Assembly: GCA_021464245.1 (NCBI GenBank)
Contig: JADCRB010000034.1
Location: forward strand, 1,445,665 to 1,509,664
From: Carallia brachiata
Lineage: Eukaryota > Streptophyta > Magnoliopsida > Malpighiales > Rhizophoraceae
DNA: 64,000 nucleotides
Direction of reading: 5' to 3'
The translations under genes were made by a program, and so were the position numbers. Positions 21,771 to 34,636 of this stretch are shown one piece after another; position 1 is the stretch's first letter, and each line of letters opens with the position of its first letter. The notes under the pieces are model-generated. The model ran no database searches. It was not told the DNA's origin and worked only from the letters and a program-made list of their open reading frames with translations.

Positions 21771-23576
21771 TTTGATGACTCTTTTTTTTTTCGCCTCCGT
21801 GCCAAAATAATCATAAGAAACCCAATTATCTGAACAATTCATAATCATAACCCATATAGATTTTTCTTTTTTTTTTATGTTTTTGGGAATTCTTGATTCA
21901 TTCTTTACATGTTTAACTTTGTACTATTGTTATTTTTTGTCACCATTTTCTACGGAAATAACATTTCATCAATTAAATTGTTAATTAATGGTTTTTCCTC
22001 ACTTAAATACATTTTGTGTTCAAAACAAAGGTCATTGAATGGATGTTTATTTATACATTATAGACAACCAAAACATAAAGAATTGTTGTATTCATATTCA
22101 TGCCATTAATTCAGTTGTGTAGTTAGGCTGTTTAAGCGTCAAATTAGTAGTGTTTAAATAATAAAAAAAAAGTTTTGATTTTTTCCTTTTTAATTGATGC
22201 AAGGCCAAGGCTTGTGTTAGGTCTGTTCCCTTTTTTTTTTAAATTTCTTTTATTTTTACCATTGTACTTTTTTTTATAAGGAAGTGCAATGCAAAGTTCC
22301 AAATTACTCCGGCGAGAGAGGCAGCAATCAGAATAGGTCTGGCGTGTGAGTATAATCCAATAGTCCGATTCGCTGTGAACTGGATAATTGCGATTTTTTT
22401 TACTTTTGTTTAATACTACTCAGTATTTAGTTTAATGAGTTGATCAATTTAGATTGATTTGAATATGATTTTAAAAGATATTAAAAGGCCTCTCAATAAT
22501 CATTTAACGGAATGACAATTTTTAATGCTGAAACCTAAAATCTTTAATTAAGCGGCATTAAAACCTCACCATCTGTATAATTGTGGATTTTTGTTTTTTG
22601 GTTTATATAATTGTGGATTTTTTGTTTGCTTCTTGCTGTGATTTTATTTATGGGCCGAGAATTGACAATTGATTCTGGACCCGCCTTCTAAACTATGCGG
22701 TCCTAACTAGTAATGTTTGTTTTGCAAGTATTTTACCGAGGACACTGAACTTAGACGTATTTTAAAAAAAATTTTAAAAATTAATTTTAAAAATAAAATA
22801 TGAGATTTACAAAATAAAATATGAGATTTATAAAATTAAAAAAAATTATTTTTAATCTGAATCTCATAAAAAAGCATATGAGTCATTACATAGATTATGC
22901 GTTTTACACATACCTCTCACTATATTGTTATATAATTAAATTAAAAATAAGTAGTATATAAGTGATTGAATAGATTACACACTCTTTGTTTATTTTTCAC
23001 TATGTTATTAGGTGGCCAAATCCTCAAAAAAAAATATATGTGATTATCATATAATTAAGCATTTTATCATCACCGGCCGGCAACATTGGAATGCATATAT
23101 TTGACTATATTTGAACATCCGGCATCCAATGTCCATTTGCGGGGTCAAAAATGAGAACGCATAATATATTCATCTAAAAAATTAAGCTTAGATGCCAAAA
23201 CAAAAAGGTATGAGGAAAAAAAAAAAAAGGATAAGAGAGTGGTATAGTGTCACGTATAAGATAATGTAGCACTATCACAATTTTTATTTGCATGGAAAGG
23301 GTTAGGAATTTCTTACACACATTGGTTGGTCACATCTTCCCGCAAAAAGAAATTATTCTTTGTACTAGGTGAAAGTAGTCACCGCTTCCCAGCCATCACA
23401 AAAATTTCAAAATTTAATTTACAGGATCGCCAATTTCCAAATTCCAAAGCCTTGTACGAGACAAAGAATTTCAGTACATATATACGTACATTATACATGG
23501 ATTAATATTTGCTTGTCTTATAACCAATGATCAACCATCCAAGGTGGCAGTATATTTTTCATACATTTGATCTGGG
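21771..23576. other. Intergenic region
   Basis: Includes the probable 3' untranslated region of the F-box gene, then AT-rich sequence. No coding sequence was recognised. Confidence 0.5.
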
Positions 23577-26412
23577 TTTTTTTTTTTGACAAATACGATA
23601 AACTTCATTCATTGGTTATAATCCGTACAAAGAATTCGACTGAGAGCAGGAGGGGGGTTGCTCACCCAGTCCGCAGGACATAGATAAGCCCTGGACTGAG
23701 TAGCCACCCAGTCTGCAACTCTATTAGCCGATCTCGTAATACCAACATAGTGACAATTACAATTATCCAACAAAAGTCTAACAACATCAGATAAAATAGG
23801 AACAATATCTATGGGCCAATCACTAACAACACCTTTCAAAGCTTGTACCACCTCACAGGAGTCAGTTTCTAAAATCACCTCAGATTGTTGGAACTTACTT
23901 GCCAGTTGAATTCCTGAACGTAAGGACTGAGCTTCCGCTGACCGCACTGACTGAGCATGAACGGTGTAATTGACTCCTGCAATTATACGTCCAAAAGCAT
24001 CTCTACACACAGCAGCAATTCCTGCACGGTGGGAGCTGTTGTCGAAGGAAGCATCACAGTTCACTTTATAGCTGCCATTAGGAGGTGGGCACCACATCCG
24101 TGGAGGCTCTGAAGGTCTGACTTCCGGTTGATTGTGCAAGTTTGTAATAAAGCTTCTATCCTCCCATGACAACCAAAACTGCCGCATAGTACAAGCAGGA
24201 TTGGGATTAATCTGTTCAAACACTGCCCGGTTTCGAGTCTTCCAAATATGCCAACTCAAAATAGCAACCTGATCCAAAAGTTCCCTGAGGCCTTCAGCTA
24301 TAAACATGGTGGCAGTCGCCTCCCACCAAACTGCAAAGGAGGGGAAGCCTATAGGGGAGTGGGTATATCCAAGAGGGCTAGCAAACCAGGTAGCTTTGGC
24401 ATGATGACAGAAGAAAAGCATATGTTCAATGGATTCAACTTCAGACCCGCATAAATGACATTCCGCTCCTGGCAATACTTCTTTCCGGTAGAGCTTTTCA
24501 TTGGTCGGAAGACAATCTTGAAGAGCTCGCCATAGGAATAGCTTGACTCTTGGTGGTATTTTAAGATGCCAAATCCTTCTCCACGATAAAGAACACAGGC
24601 CTCTGGAGTGACCCGCATAATCGATCTGGTTGTTATTAACAGCCAGGTGATACCCTGACTTGACGGAGTATTGTCCTCGTCGATCAAAGTGCCACACTAA
24701 TGAGTCTGGAATTGGATATACAGGTATGGCAATACTCAAGATAGCCTTGGCTTCAAAATGGTCAAAAAACTCAGCAACTTTGTTGTGATTCCATCTTCCT
24801 GTTCCTGGAATGAGAAGGTCTTTGNACGAGACCTTCAGTGATATTTTCTTGCCTTGTAGAATAAACCCTGAATCCTGGTAAGTTAGGCACCCACGGTGAA
24901 TTCCAGATGAGGATGTCATTGCCATTACCCACCTGCCATCTAACACCTTTCCTAAGCAATTCTCGGCCGTGCATCAACCCCTGCCAACCCCAGGAACTAT
25001 TCCTATTTGAATCAATAGATAGGAAGTTTGAAGCAGGGTAATAGATTCCTTTCATAATCATGGCCCATCCTGCCTCCGGTTTTGTCACAAGCCTCCAAGC
25101 TTGTTTGGCAAGCAAAGCCTGATTAAAAGCCTCCAGATCTCGGAAACCCAAACCTCCCCTGCCCATTGGCTGAGTAAGATTTTTCCATCTGGTCCACGGA
25201 ATTCGACGTTCGCCACCCTTTTGTCCCCACCAGAATTGAGCCATGATAGAGTTTAATTTAGAGATTAAGCACGCATGAAATTTAATAATAGACATGACAT
25301 ACACTGGGATGGCCGTTGCAACTGCTTTTATGAGAACTCCCCGACCTGCCTGTGATAGCAAATTCTTTTTCCAGCCTTGAAGCTTCCTTTGCATCTTCAT
25401 AAAGATGTAGTCCAACGCCTTTACTTTAGACCGCGCCAACTTAATTGGTAAACCCAAGTATTTCTCCACTTCGTTGATATTGCCAAAGCCCAGAGTTTGC
25501 TGGATCTCAACTCTTTGTTGTTCTGAAGTGTTGCGGCTGAACTGAACACCCGACTTTTGGACATTAATCCTTTGTCCAGAGGCCTGGCAAAACGCATTCA
25601 CCAGGACCATTAACTGAGCAGCTTCCGTCGGAGTTGCTTGTGTGAGTAACAAAGTGTCATCCGCAAACAAGAGGTGGGATAATGAGGGACAGTATGGAGA
25701 GAGCTTGATTCCTTTGAGTTGATTATGTGCCACAGCTTTATCAAGCATTCTGGCAAGAACATCAGCTACAAACAAGAAAAGGTAAGGGGAGATAGGGTCC
25801 CCTTGACGAAGACCTCTGGAGGGTTTGAAAGGTTCAGAGGGCTGGCCATTAACAACGATACTGTAGACAACTGACTTAACACAAGTCATCACCCTTTGAA
25901 TCCACATTTCAGAAAAACCAAGCCGGCTCAGCACTTGTTGCAAGAAGGGCCATTCAACCCGATCATAAGCTTTCTCCATATCTAATTTCACTGCCATATT
26001 CGGTTTCCCTGATCTTTTCCTTCGGAGAGCCTGGAATATTTCTTGAGCCACAAAAATGTTATCTTGTATTGCTCGGCCGGGGATGAAAGCATTTTGGAAA
26101 GGAGTAACGAGGGAGTCCATCCATGGCCTCAGTCTATTAACAAAGATTCTAGAGACCACCTTATATGCAAAATTACAAAGACTGATAGGCCTAAAATTGG
26201 CTACTTTAGAAGAGTTGGCAGTCTTAGGGATCAAGACCACAAAAGTGAAATTGAAGTCTTTAGGAAATGTCCCATTAACCGGGCACTTGTTCTGGACAGT
26301 ATTGTTAAGGATTTCATTATTATCGTCTCTCAAAATCAAGTTGTCCGCGTCAATTGCGAGGCAGTGGAGATTAATGGCCTTTTCTTTTCTTTTTTTTTTT
26401 CTTTTTTTTTTT
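23577..26412 (-). mobile_element. LINE (L1-type non-LTR retrotransposon), 5'-truncated
   Basis: On the minus strand the element ends in a poly(A) (T-run on plus at 23577-23588). The 5' end starts inside the reverse transcriptase N-terminus, so ORF1 and the APE-type endonuclease are missing, as usual for 5'-truncated LINEs. A weak flanking similarity (CAAATGT near 23564-23570 and 26424-26429, complement) may be an old target duplication. A/G-rich sequence (26378-26412) sits at the 5' junction. Confidence 0.9.
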
Positions 26413-26426
26413 TCGTTTGATAACAT
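23609..26426 (-). pseudogene. LINE ORF2, C-terminal part, one frame break at an N
   Basis: The first frame (26426-24771) holds the reverse transcriptase: LIPK, FRPISLCNFAYK, the GLRQGDPISPYLF motif and LLFADDTLLL. The second (24946-23609) holds the zinc-finger region (SWRRIWHLKIPPRVKLFLWR, C-x2-C...H...H/C) and an RNase H domain starting VNCDASFD with the ETDS acidic motif. The switch between frames lies at the ambiguous base at 24825; leaving that N out makes the two frames continuous, so the break may be an assembly artefact. The element is still defective because its 5' half is absent. Confidence 0.9.
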
Positions 26427-26435
26427 TTGGTTTGG

Positions 26436-27675
26436 ACTCTACACGAAACAAGTGGGGAAGCAATATAATCCAAAAATTGTGCAGCCATGGCACCGACACC
26501 ACCTTGCTTCTTAGCCTTGTCTTACTTTGTTTTTTTTTTTATAAACAAAAAAAAAATTATTATATGTATATTAGTCATTAGATTTATATGTCAGAATCAG
26601 AGTAACTCCTGTTTATAAATGTTTCATTCAACTACTTTTAAAGAAGTAGATTCATCACTCAAATACCAGTAAGACCGAACGTGTCCCTGGAGATCACGAC
26701 GATTATTGAATTTAAAATTTATCGCGGTATACAATATTTGGCTACTTCAGCGGCAACCTAGTTATTTGCCAGAGAAATGCGTAGGTGCTAGAACTCAAAA
26801 CTCGAGCCACAAATGTAGAATACATATCTATTTGTCATTAAATTATCACCTCAAATAGTTCCTACTTTATTTTTTTCTCTTAAATTTTGACGCAAGATAA
26901 ATTCTATCTATTTTCTTTGATCAATAATTTACAATAATAATACATGTTATTGATAAGGTTAATATTAGCTCAATATTTCCAGACTCGATACTCTTTCCAA
27001 AATCACTGTAAATCTCATTATTAGGATCATAGACCCAACATTCTATGAGTACAATTCTACAATATCTGACAAGACAACATGATACACTTTATTATTTGGA
27101 CTTGTTTTTGGTCAATAAGAATATACCAAATCTGCTGCATATATCCTAGAACACCTAATTTTCAAGGTAATCCTCTTTTTTTCTACATACCACATCCTTC
27201 TCTTACTTTGCCTACCCATTGTTGATTTAAACATTGAAGCTGAGTCACAACCCGACATTCCATAACTTTATTTTATCTTACAAATTACGATCCGGGTCCC
27301 TTCTGTCTTTGATCCCAATAGATCGACTCACTTTCTACTGGTCTGGACTTTGATTCCATCATTAACACCGTCTGTGAAAACAATGAATGTGCCTCTTCCC
27401 GCTTCTTGGCGTTGTCGTTTCATGACCTGTCAGGATCATTTCCGATTCCTGCGTTCATGTTGCGAACTGCCCCTCGGTTCTCCCTTACAAGGCTTTCAGA
27501 TATCAGCCAAGTTCCGGCATCAATTAGGCTTGTGGCTCGACGTTGACTTGGATTATACATCAATTTTGTAAAATGACTATTTTATCCTACTGTATTTTGA
27601 GGGTGTAAGGATTTCCTACCAGGGTATTTTTGTTTGAATAGAAATGGTCATAATGCATATTTATCATAATCAAAC
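26436..27675. other. Intergenic region
   Basis: No gene recognised. Small frames, for example near 27350-27571, show no family resemblance. Confidence 0.5.
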
Positions 27676-29086
27676 TAAGAACTGCTACTTAATCCATGAA
27701 CAATCAGGCTTAAGCTTACCTAATAAAAATAGCTCACATAGACTTTACATTTTATTTTATTAGTAAAATTCAAGATCTCAGAAATAAATGTGCAAGTGTT
27801 TAATTGCATAAATGTTCTGTGAGGGACAAGAATTATTTTTGCTTTTCTCTCAAATAACACTTTAGTGCTTAAGAATTTAGAATTTTTGTTTTAGAGATGT
27901 TGGGCTTCTAATATTAGATTTCTTAGAAGTCTCCTGTTGTAATTATGAAAAGTGAGATATAAAGATAGTAATTCATCATGTAATTTGCAGTCTAAGAATT
28001 ATCTTCATTAAATAAGTGAGAGTTAAATAAATATGCTAATAAAAAATAACTTTTTACTATGCATCCACTGCATAAGATGCTAACACAGTATTGTCTTGAG
28101 CCAAAGATGCTAACACAGTATGGCATAATAGAATTAGGCATCAGACATGAAGAAATATAAGCACTAAAGAGAATAAAACTCCCATATTTACAAATTAGTA
28201 TCTTTGGAGCAAATTGATCAAACTGAGAATTACTACTTTGTCATTAAAAAGAAAAAAAAAACCCTTAAGAATTACTACTCAAGCCATGACCAATTAAATT
28301 GTAAATTACATAATAAAAAAATACACATAAACTTTACACTTTTTTCAGTTTTAAAATTCAAGATATCATGCATAAAGGTGTAAATGTTTAATTGCCAAGG
28401 TGTTTTGTGAGGGAAAAGAATTACATTTTACTGTCGCTCAAATAATATTTTAATGGTTAAAAACTTGTATCTTTTATCTCAGAAATGTTGGGCTTCAAAT
28501 ATTAAGAATCTTAGAAGTTTTGGGTTGTGGTCTTGGTTCTTAAAAATAAATAAATAAATAAAAGTCGTGGTCTTGAAAAGTGAAATATATAAATAGTGAG
28601 AATTAATTTTATTATATAGTTTAAATCTAAAAATTACCTTCATTAATTAAATCACCGTTTGGGAAATCTTCTGATTGAAAATATAACTTCTTAGTGCGCA
28701 GCCACTGATAAGATGCTAATACAGTATTTTTTGAACCAAGATGCTAACATAGTATGACATAATAGAATTAGGCATCTGACATGAAGAAATATAGGCACTA
28801 AAGAGAATAGAGTTTTATTATATAGATATATGATTTTTTTTATTATATTTATATGTATTTTTTTGTGTAATTGTAAATATTTTTTATGTAACTGTAAATA
28901 AAAAAATGTGTAATAAAAAAGTAATAATATTTTCTGTATCACTATTTATCGTTATGATTATATAAAATATGCACGTGATTGCACAAAAAAAATTACGTAT
29001 GAAAACAGTAAGAAAAAATTATATGCCTATAAACATTTTCCCGAGAGAATAAAACCCCTATTTACAAATTAGTATGATAAGAGCAC
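27676..29086. repeat. Tandem duplication, unit about 590 bp, second copy interrupted
   Basis: Unit 1 (about 27676-28262) and unit 2 (about 28263-29086) align end to end, sharing TGTTGGGCTTC, AATAGAATTAGGCATC and TGACATGAAGAAATAT-type blocks. Unit 2 is interrupted near its end by the insertion at 28810-29043 and resumes with TATTTACAAATTAGTAT. Each unit also carries an internal short duplication (AAGATGCTAAC...CAGTAT twice). Non-coding. Confidence 0.85.
28810..29043. mobile_element. MITE-like insertion with 8-bp target duplication
   Basis: This 234-bp AT-rich segment interrupts duplication unit 2. AGAGAATA occurs at 28802-28809 and 29044-29051, and the homologous uninterrupted site in unit 1 (near 28167) has it once, which directly demonstrates insertion. 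Sub-terminal sequences are partially inverted (about 17 of 24 positions). An 8-bp duplication fits a hAT-type element. Confidence 0.72.
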
Positions 29087-30960
29087 ATGCCTGGGGTTAT
29101 TGCCCATAGTAAATATTTTATTTGGTTATTTTCTTTATCATCAGCAATAAAAAAAACAACAGTGACATCTTATAATGTTAATAGAGAGAATTATACTAAT
29201 CGCATCATATAATAAATTTTAAGCTAAATTTATAAAGGATCAAATTTCACATTACCTAACAAAAATCATAAACCTCTCCCAAAATTATATGGAGTTAGAT
29301 ATATATTTAACCTATTAAATGTCTTGGCAAAATTTTGAACTAATAATTATATGATAAAAATGAAATCTTTTAACCACTAAACTGTAACGATCAATAGTTA
29401 TGTTTAGTTATTTTTAATCATAGTTTGTATCCTCCCTATATTTTCATGAATTTCATTTTATGCAAATTTTTAACACCAATTATTTATCCATATGAATACA
29501 AGATCTAGTCTACAAGATAAACATTTTTTTTTTGTTTTTAAAAAACCACTAACAATAACGAAAGTTATAATAAAAAAACATTATGCTACGTAATTGATAA
29601 TAATGTGGCCAACAGTTAGGTTAGTCCAATTCGCTATAGATGAGGCTGAAGATTTAAACTCATATTCTTCCAGTTTTTATAAAATATAGATTTTAATTTT
29701 AAGGTAAATTTTTTTTTGTGACTTATTAACTCATGGATTACATTTTCACTGCATAAAAAATAATTAATTTCTTCTACAAATTAGCTCACGAATTATTTAT
29801 CTTCTCTGTCGACCACGCATGCTGATATTTGACGCAACCAAAGTACGTGCAGTAATTTCATTTTGGTAACAGTTGGCAAACTAAAGACAAAGTTCAGGAC
29901 AAAGTTAGGAATATTTCTTTTCCACTTTTTTTTTTAATTAATTCTATCTAGAATTTAAATTTAAGTTTTTTAATTTTAGAAATAATTTCACTACGAAATG
30001 AATTATGGTGTATTCGTTTTCACTAATTAAGAAATGGGAAAGGCACAAGTTGATTTTCAAGAGAATTTCTCAATATAAAAAATTTAAAATAAAAAACAAA
30101 ACAAAAGAAACAAAAAAAAAAAAGAAAGTGAGGTAAATTCGCTTTATCTTTTTACTATATAATTTTATGTTTTTGACACAAAAAAAAATGTTATATGGTA
30201 TATATCCCTAAAACAAAAAAAAGCACGCCTGCATATGTATTTTCTTTTTCCTTAATAGGTTCTGACTAAGATAAGAAAATTTTAATTTTACACATAATTC
30301 TAACACACATAATTTTTAAATTTTTTTGTCACATAATTTTTAAATTTTTTTGTCCAAAAAATTGTTCTTATGAGATTAGAGTAACCCTATTTTATATGTC
30401 TTATATAATTTTATTTATAAAAATGAATCTACTGGTCGAATATTGTTAGATCCAAATTTCTCAAACCGACCAACGACGCGCAGTTACTAGAACTCCAACT
30501 TAAGTCTTATAGTAGATGAAATATATCAAATTATTATCAAACTATCGTATCGAATGGTCACATATGTTTTTTAATCGAAATTAATATATGATATTTTGGT
30601 ATATATGTGTGTATGTATATATTATTATTATCATTTTTTTTTTTGACTTAGGTGTATGTATATTATATATTATAAGTACGATTGTATGTAGGGATACATA
30701 GATATTCGCAGACCACACAGGGAAGCAATGGAGTCGGTAGAAAGCTGGGCTCTTTATCTTCTTTAAAAAAGAAAAAGTGGACGAAGCGAACTGGAACCAG
30801 GCAGTTGATCAATCGGTGTGCCGCCAAAGCGACGTCGTTTTCTTGGCCAAGCTTCAATAATCCAATCTAGTATGTAGTTTGCCTGTTCTACCAATCCACC
30901 CCTCATCCATCTTGACGCGATTATTGGGCGGGTCATCAGTTTCTTGAAGATCATCCAATG
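29087..30960. other. AT-rich intergenic region and upstream region of the RING gene
   Basis: No gene recognised. The last 300 bases become less AT-rich and contain a GACGTCG palindrome near 30831, consistent with the promoter of the gene whose coding sequence starts at 31873. Confidence 0.45.
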
Positions 30961-31872
30961 CTTCAAAATTTAGGGTTTCTGGGTCCAATCTGAATTGAAA
31001 TTTTCGGTTTGCTGGTAAATTTTGGATCTTTTTCCTTTTGGTTGGAGTCCAAGGTTTAAAGTAGTGAACTAGTGATTGAGTTGAGTTTAAAGTTTTGATC
31101 TTTTTTTATTTTTTTGGTTTATGAGGAGAATGAAAGTCTTTAACAATCTGAATTTTAAATGGAAATCTTTTTTTTTTTAATATTATGATATATTATACTC
31201 TATCCATCTTAGTAATTTCAGCTGGTGGCTTCTTTGTTTTTTGTTCCTTTTAAAGCTCCTTGATTTTATAAAAATTTATTTATGGCCATATATGTAAATT
31301 GGCAATTTCTTTCTTGAAATTGCTGGTGTAGGCTACTTTCCAACGTTTTGTTGTGAGTGAAAATAAGTGGATTTAGTGTTTGCTTTGGTTGTTGCGGCTG
31401 ATGGGTGAAAGAGAAAATTGCCCTTTTCGATGTTCAATTTAGCTTGTATTTTAGAGAACATAAATCACGCACTTGTCATAGTTTTTATCAATTATTCCCA
31501 CCAAGCTTGAGTTTTTATCACGCACTTGTCAAAGTTCTTGTTTTGGGAAACTACAGTAACATATAAAAATTAAGAAAATTTCCCTTAAATTATTCTTGTT
31601 GATTAGGTGATCTTTTCTGTCCCAAGTGAATGGATTTGTGCTTTTACAATGGATAAATTAGCTGGGTTCTGATGCCAATTCCACTTTGGTTTGTTTTTGA
31701 GACAGATTGTGGATTGGTTAGTTATCCACCAATCGTGGTATCAAGTTAATTTAGAAAATTTCTGGAGCAACAGCAACATCTATTTCAGTGCAACTTTTGA
31801 TTTTCCGTGAAGGGCTGATATCGTTCTATGGTTCTATGCTTTCGTCAGTTTTGGTGGTGTTGGTAGACTTAG

Positions 31873-34636
31873 ATGGATGTTCCTTCACTGGAACTACATT
31901 CTGAGATTCAAACTGACACTTCCCCGTTGTTGATGGAGCAGCCAGAGAATCTTAGTATTTGTGAACATGTCATCGACATACCAAGAAGCGTCGATGCCTC
32001 TGTGTCAACATCTCATGATAGGACATCCAGTGGCTTAGAAGCTTCATCACGTGAAGACGGAACTTCAATTGGTGAAAGAATACCCATTTCTCAGCCTCCA
32101 ACATCTTCCTCCAATGGATTAAATGGACGGAACTCTTCGTCATTAAGGAGAGCAGAAGGGCGTCGGCGCAGGAGTCCCTTGAACTCTGGCTTGTGGATTT
32201 CTGTTGAATTAGTTCTCACAGTTGGCCAGATTATTGCATCTATTGTTGTCTTATCTATATCAAGGGATGAGCATCCACGCACACCATTGTTTGAATGGAT
32301 CGTTGGTTATGCATCTGGATGCTTTGCTACCCTTCCTTTACTTTATTGGCGTTATGTTCACCGTAATCAGGTGTCGGAGCAAGACTCTGCTCAACCTCAG
32401 AGTCGCCAAAGTTCAGCATCAGCACACATTAATGTTCCTGCCGGACCATTTTCTGTTTCAGTGACTAGGAGTTCAGAAGGGGAAGATCGCCAAAATACCT
32501 TTACTTCACCTAGGGGTAGTCAAAATGCCAGAGCATTTAATGCAAGGTACTTCCCATGTTCACTCATTATTGTTACTATTCATGGTAGGCATCTTAATCG
32601 TGGAATAGATCCTAGGTTATTGTTTTCCTTGCTGGGGAAAATTAATTTGTATATTTTGTAATTGCATGTATGAGGACCGCTACTTGAAACTGTGTTTGGT
32701 GTGACGACATCTTAATCGAGTCTCACTAGCTGGTACTTAATGTAAGGCCAATTGGCATTATTACTGCTTTGGCTCTCTGAGGAGTTGTGGCAACTCTTTG
32801 GTCATGAAAACAAAAGGTGCAATGTATAATGGATCTGGAAATAAATGAGATGAAGAATGTCAGTATGGCGTGGGCATTTCAAAGCTAGGTGTGGACCACA
32901 TGTTTGTGCTGGTCCTTTGTGTGTGAGAATTATTGTTGATCTTGGGTCCCTCAGTCTGAAGTAAACAATTTAAATTGCTTGAACTTATATTTGTAAAAGG
33001 ATACACTTGGACTCTCGTGCAGTCATGTTTAATTACATTTTCTTATCCTGGCATATCACTTGTCCTCTGGTCCCCTTCCCAATTTTTCGTCCCTTTTGTA
33101 TCATAGGTTTTTGATGAACCCTGTTTCTCTCCATTTTTTTGAGGTAGGATGGCTCGGTGATATTACGTAGCCCTATAAATCTTTTTCTTATGGCAGTGGA
33201 TTGATACTTGAAGATTTGACGTTTGATTTTAGGATTGAGACTGTTAAGTTTAACTAGTTGTGAGAGTAAGATTCTACCATTATATGTGTCGTGTAATTTA
33301 AGTTCTTTGGATATGAATTGTACTACCAATATGTTGTCGCGTTTGCAAAAAGGGTTAAATAAAAGAACAAATCACAGAAAAAGGAACCTTTTTCTTTTTT
33401 GGGGAGGGGAGGGGGCAGGAGTTAAGGGTACATTCCAGGTATGTCTTAGGTGTCAGATTGGAAGCCAGTGCATGTAAAAGGCTGAATGCAGTAATGTTGG
33501 GGTCGGAAAATATGCATGGTGTATGAACTTATTTTATTTTCTTCCTTTATTCTGATTATAATTGCTCTTTCCAAGTTCATGTAATGACATGAACTGTTTC
33601 AGCTTTTAGCTTTTGAATTGTGTGCAGTGATTTCTGCCTGCTTGTGCTATTTCTTGTCTCTTTCAATAATATAACTTGTCTTGTATGATGAAAACCATGT
33701 CCTTTAACTGTTCTCAATACGGACTCTTTTTAAATAAGTAGTTTTCTCTGTAAAGAGAGAGATTGTATAACAACACTTATTTTGTTCCTTAGCAGACTTA
33801 AACTACTTGTGGACTACTATAAAATGGGTGTGGATTGCTTTTTCGCTGTTTGGTTTGTGGTTGGCAATGTGTGGATCTTCGGAGGGCACTCATCTGCTAG
33901 CGAAGCACCAAACTTGTACAGGTAAGGCTGCTAGATTATTTTTAACAATACTTCCTCCTACTTCTGTCATTTGGAGAGACCTCATTTCCCATTCTGTATC
34001 CTATTTGCTTTGCAGGTTATGTATTGTGTTTCTTACCTTCAGCTGTATTGGATATGCCATGCCTTTCATTCTGTGTGCAACAATCTGCTGTTGCTTGCCT
34101 TGCATAATATCTGTTCTTGGGTTTAGAGAAGATCTGTCACAGACTAGAGGAGCCACTCCAGAATCAATTAATGCTTTACCAAACGTACAAGTTTAAGTCA
34201 AACAAAAATGGAAACCAAGAGGAAAGGGATGGCAGTTCAGCTAATGGTGATGGTGGCATTATAGCTGCAGGAACTGAAAAGGAGCGTGCAGTTGTTGGTG
34301 AAGATGCAGTAAGTAATACCTGTTCAAAGTTTGCCCCATAACTTTTTGCGACTGTTTAACCACTGTATCTGTAACACCCTTAGGAAGGCATTGTTTTTTT
34401 TTTGTGGCACTCATTTTTTGATGGCTTGCTTGATGTTGTAACTTTGGCAGGTTTGCTGCATTTGTTTGGCAAAGTATGCAAACAATGATGAGCTCAGGGA
34501 GCTGCCATGCTCTCACTTTTTCCACAAGGATTGTGTTGATAAGTGGCTGAAGATCAATGCATCATGTCCGCTTTGCAAGAGTGAGGTTGGTGAAACTGTT
34601 ACGGGTTCATTGTCCCGGTCGCACTCCGGCCAGTGA
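31873..34636 (+). CDS. Multi-span membrane RING-H2 E3 ubiquitin ligase (At1g12760/At4g11680 type)
   Basis: Four coding exons: 31873-32546, 33796-33921, 34016-34308 and 34451-34636. An acidic, Ser-rich N-terminus is followed by membrane spans ([72 protein letters not shown] plus a Cys-rich stretch). The C-terminus is a RING-H2 finger (VCCICLAKY...[11 protein letters not shown]...CPLCKSEV) that would recruit an E2. Exon 3 has one extra A in the AAA at 34181-34183 which, as written, gives a stop at 34195; without it the exons sum to 425 residues with all junctions in phase. Either a sequence error or a recently disabled gene. A leader exon and 5' intron probably lie at about 30960-31870. Confidence 0.85.

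Noticed and set aside
21132..21848. Several long frames on both strands over the F-box gene
   Set aside because: Shadows of the GC-rich F-box coding sequence; only the frame from 21258 shows conserved motifs.
30663..30966. Short frames upstream of the RING gene
   Set aside because: Overlapping on both strands with no family resemblance; the region fits a promoter and leader.
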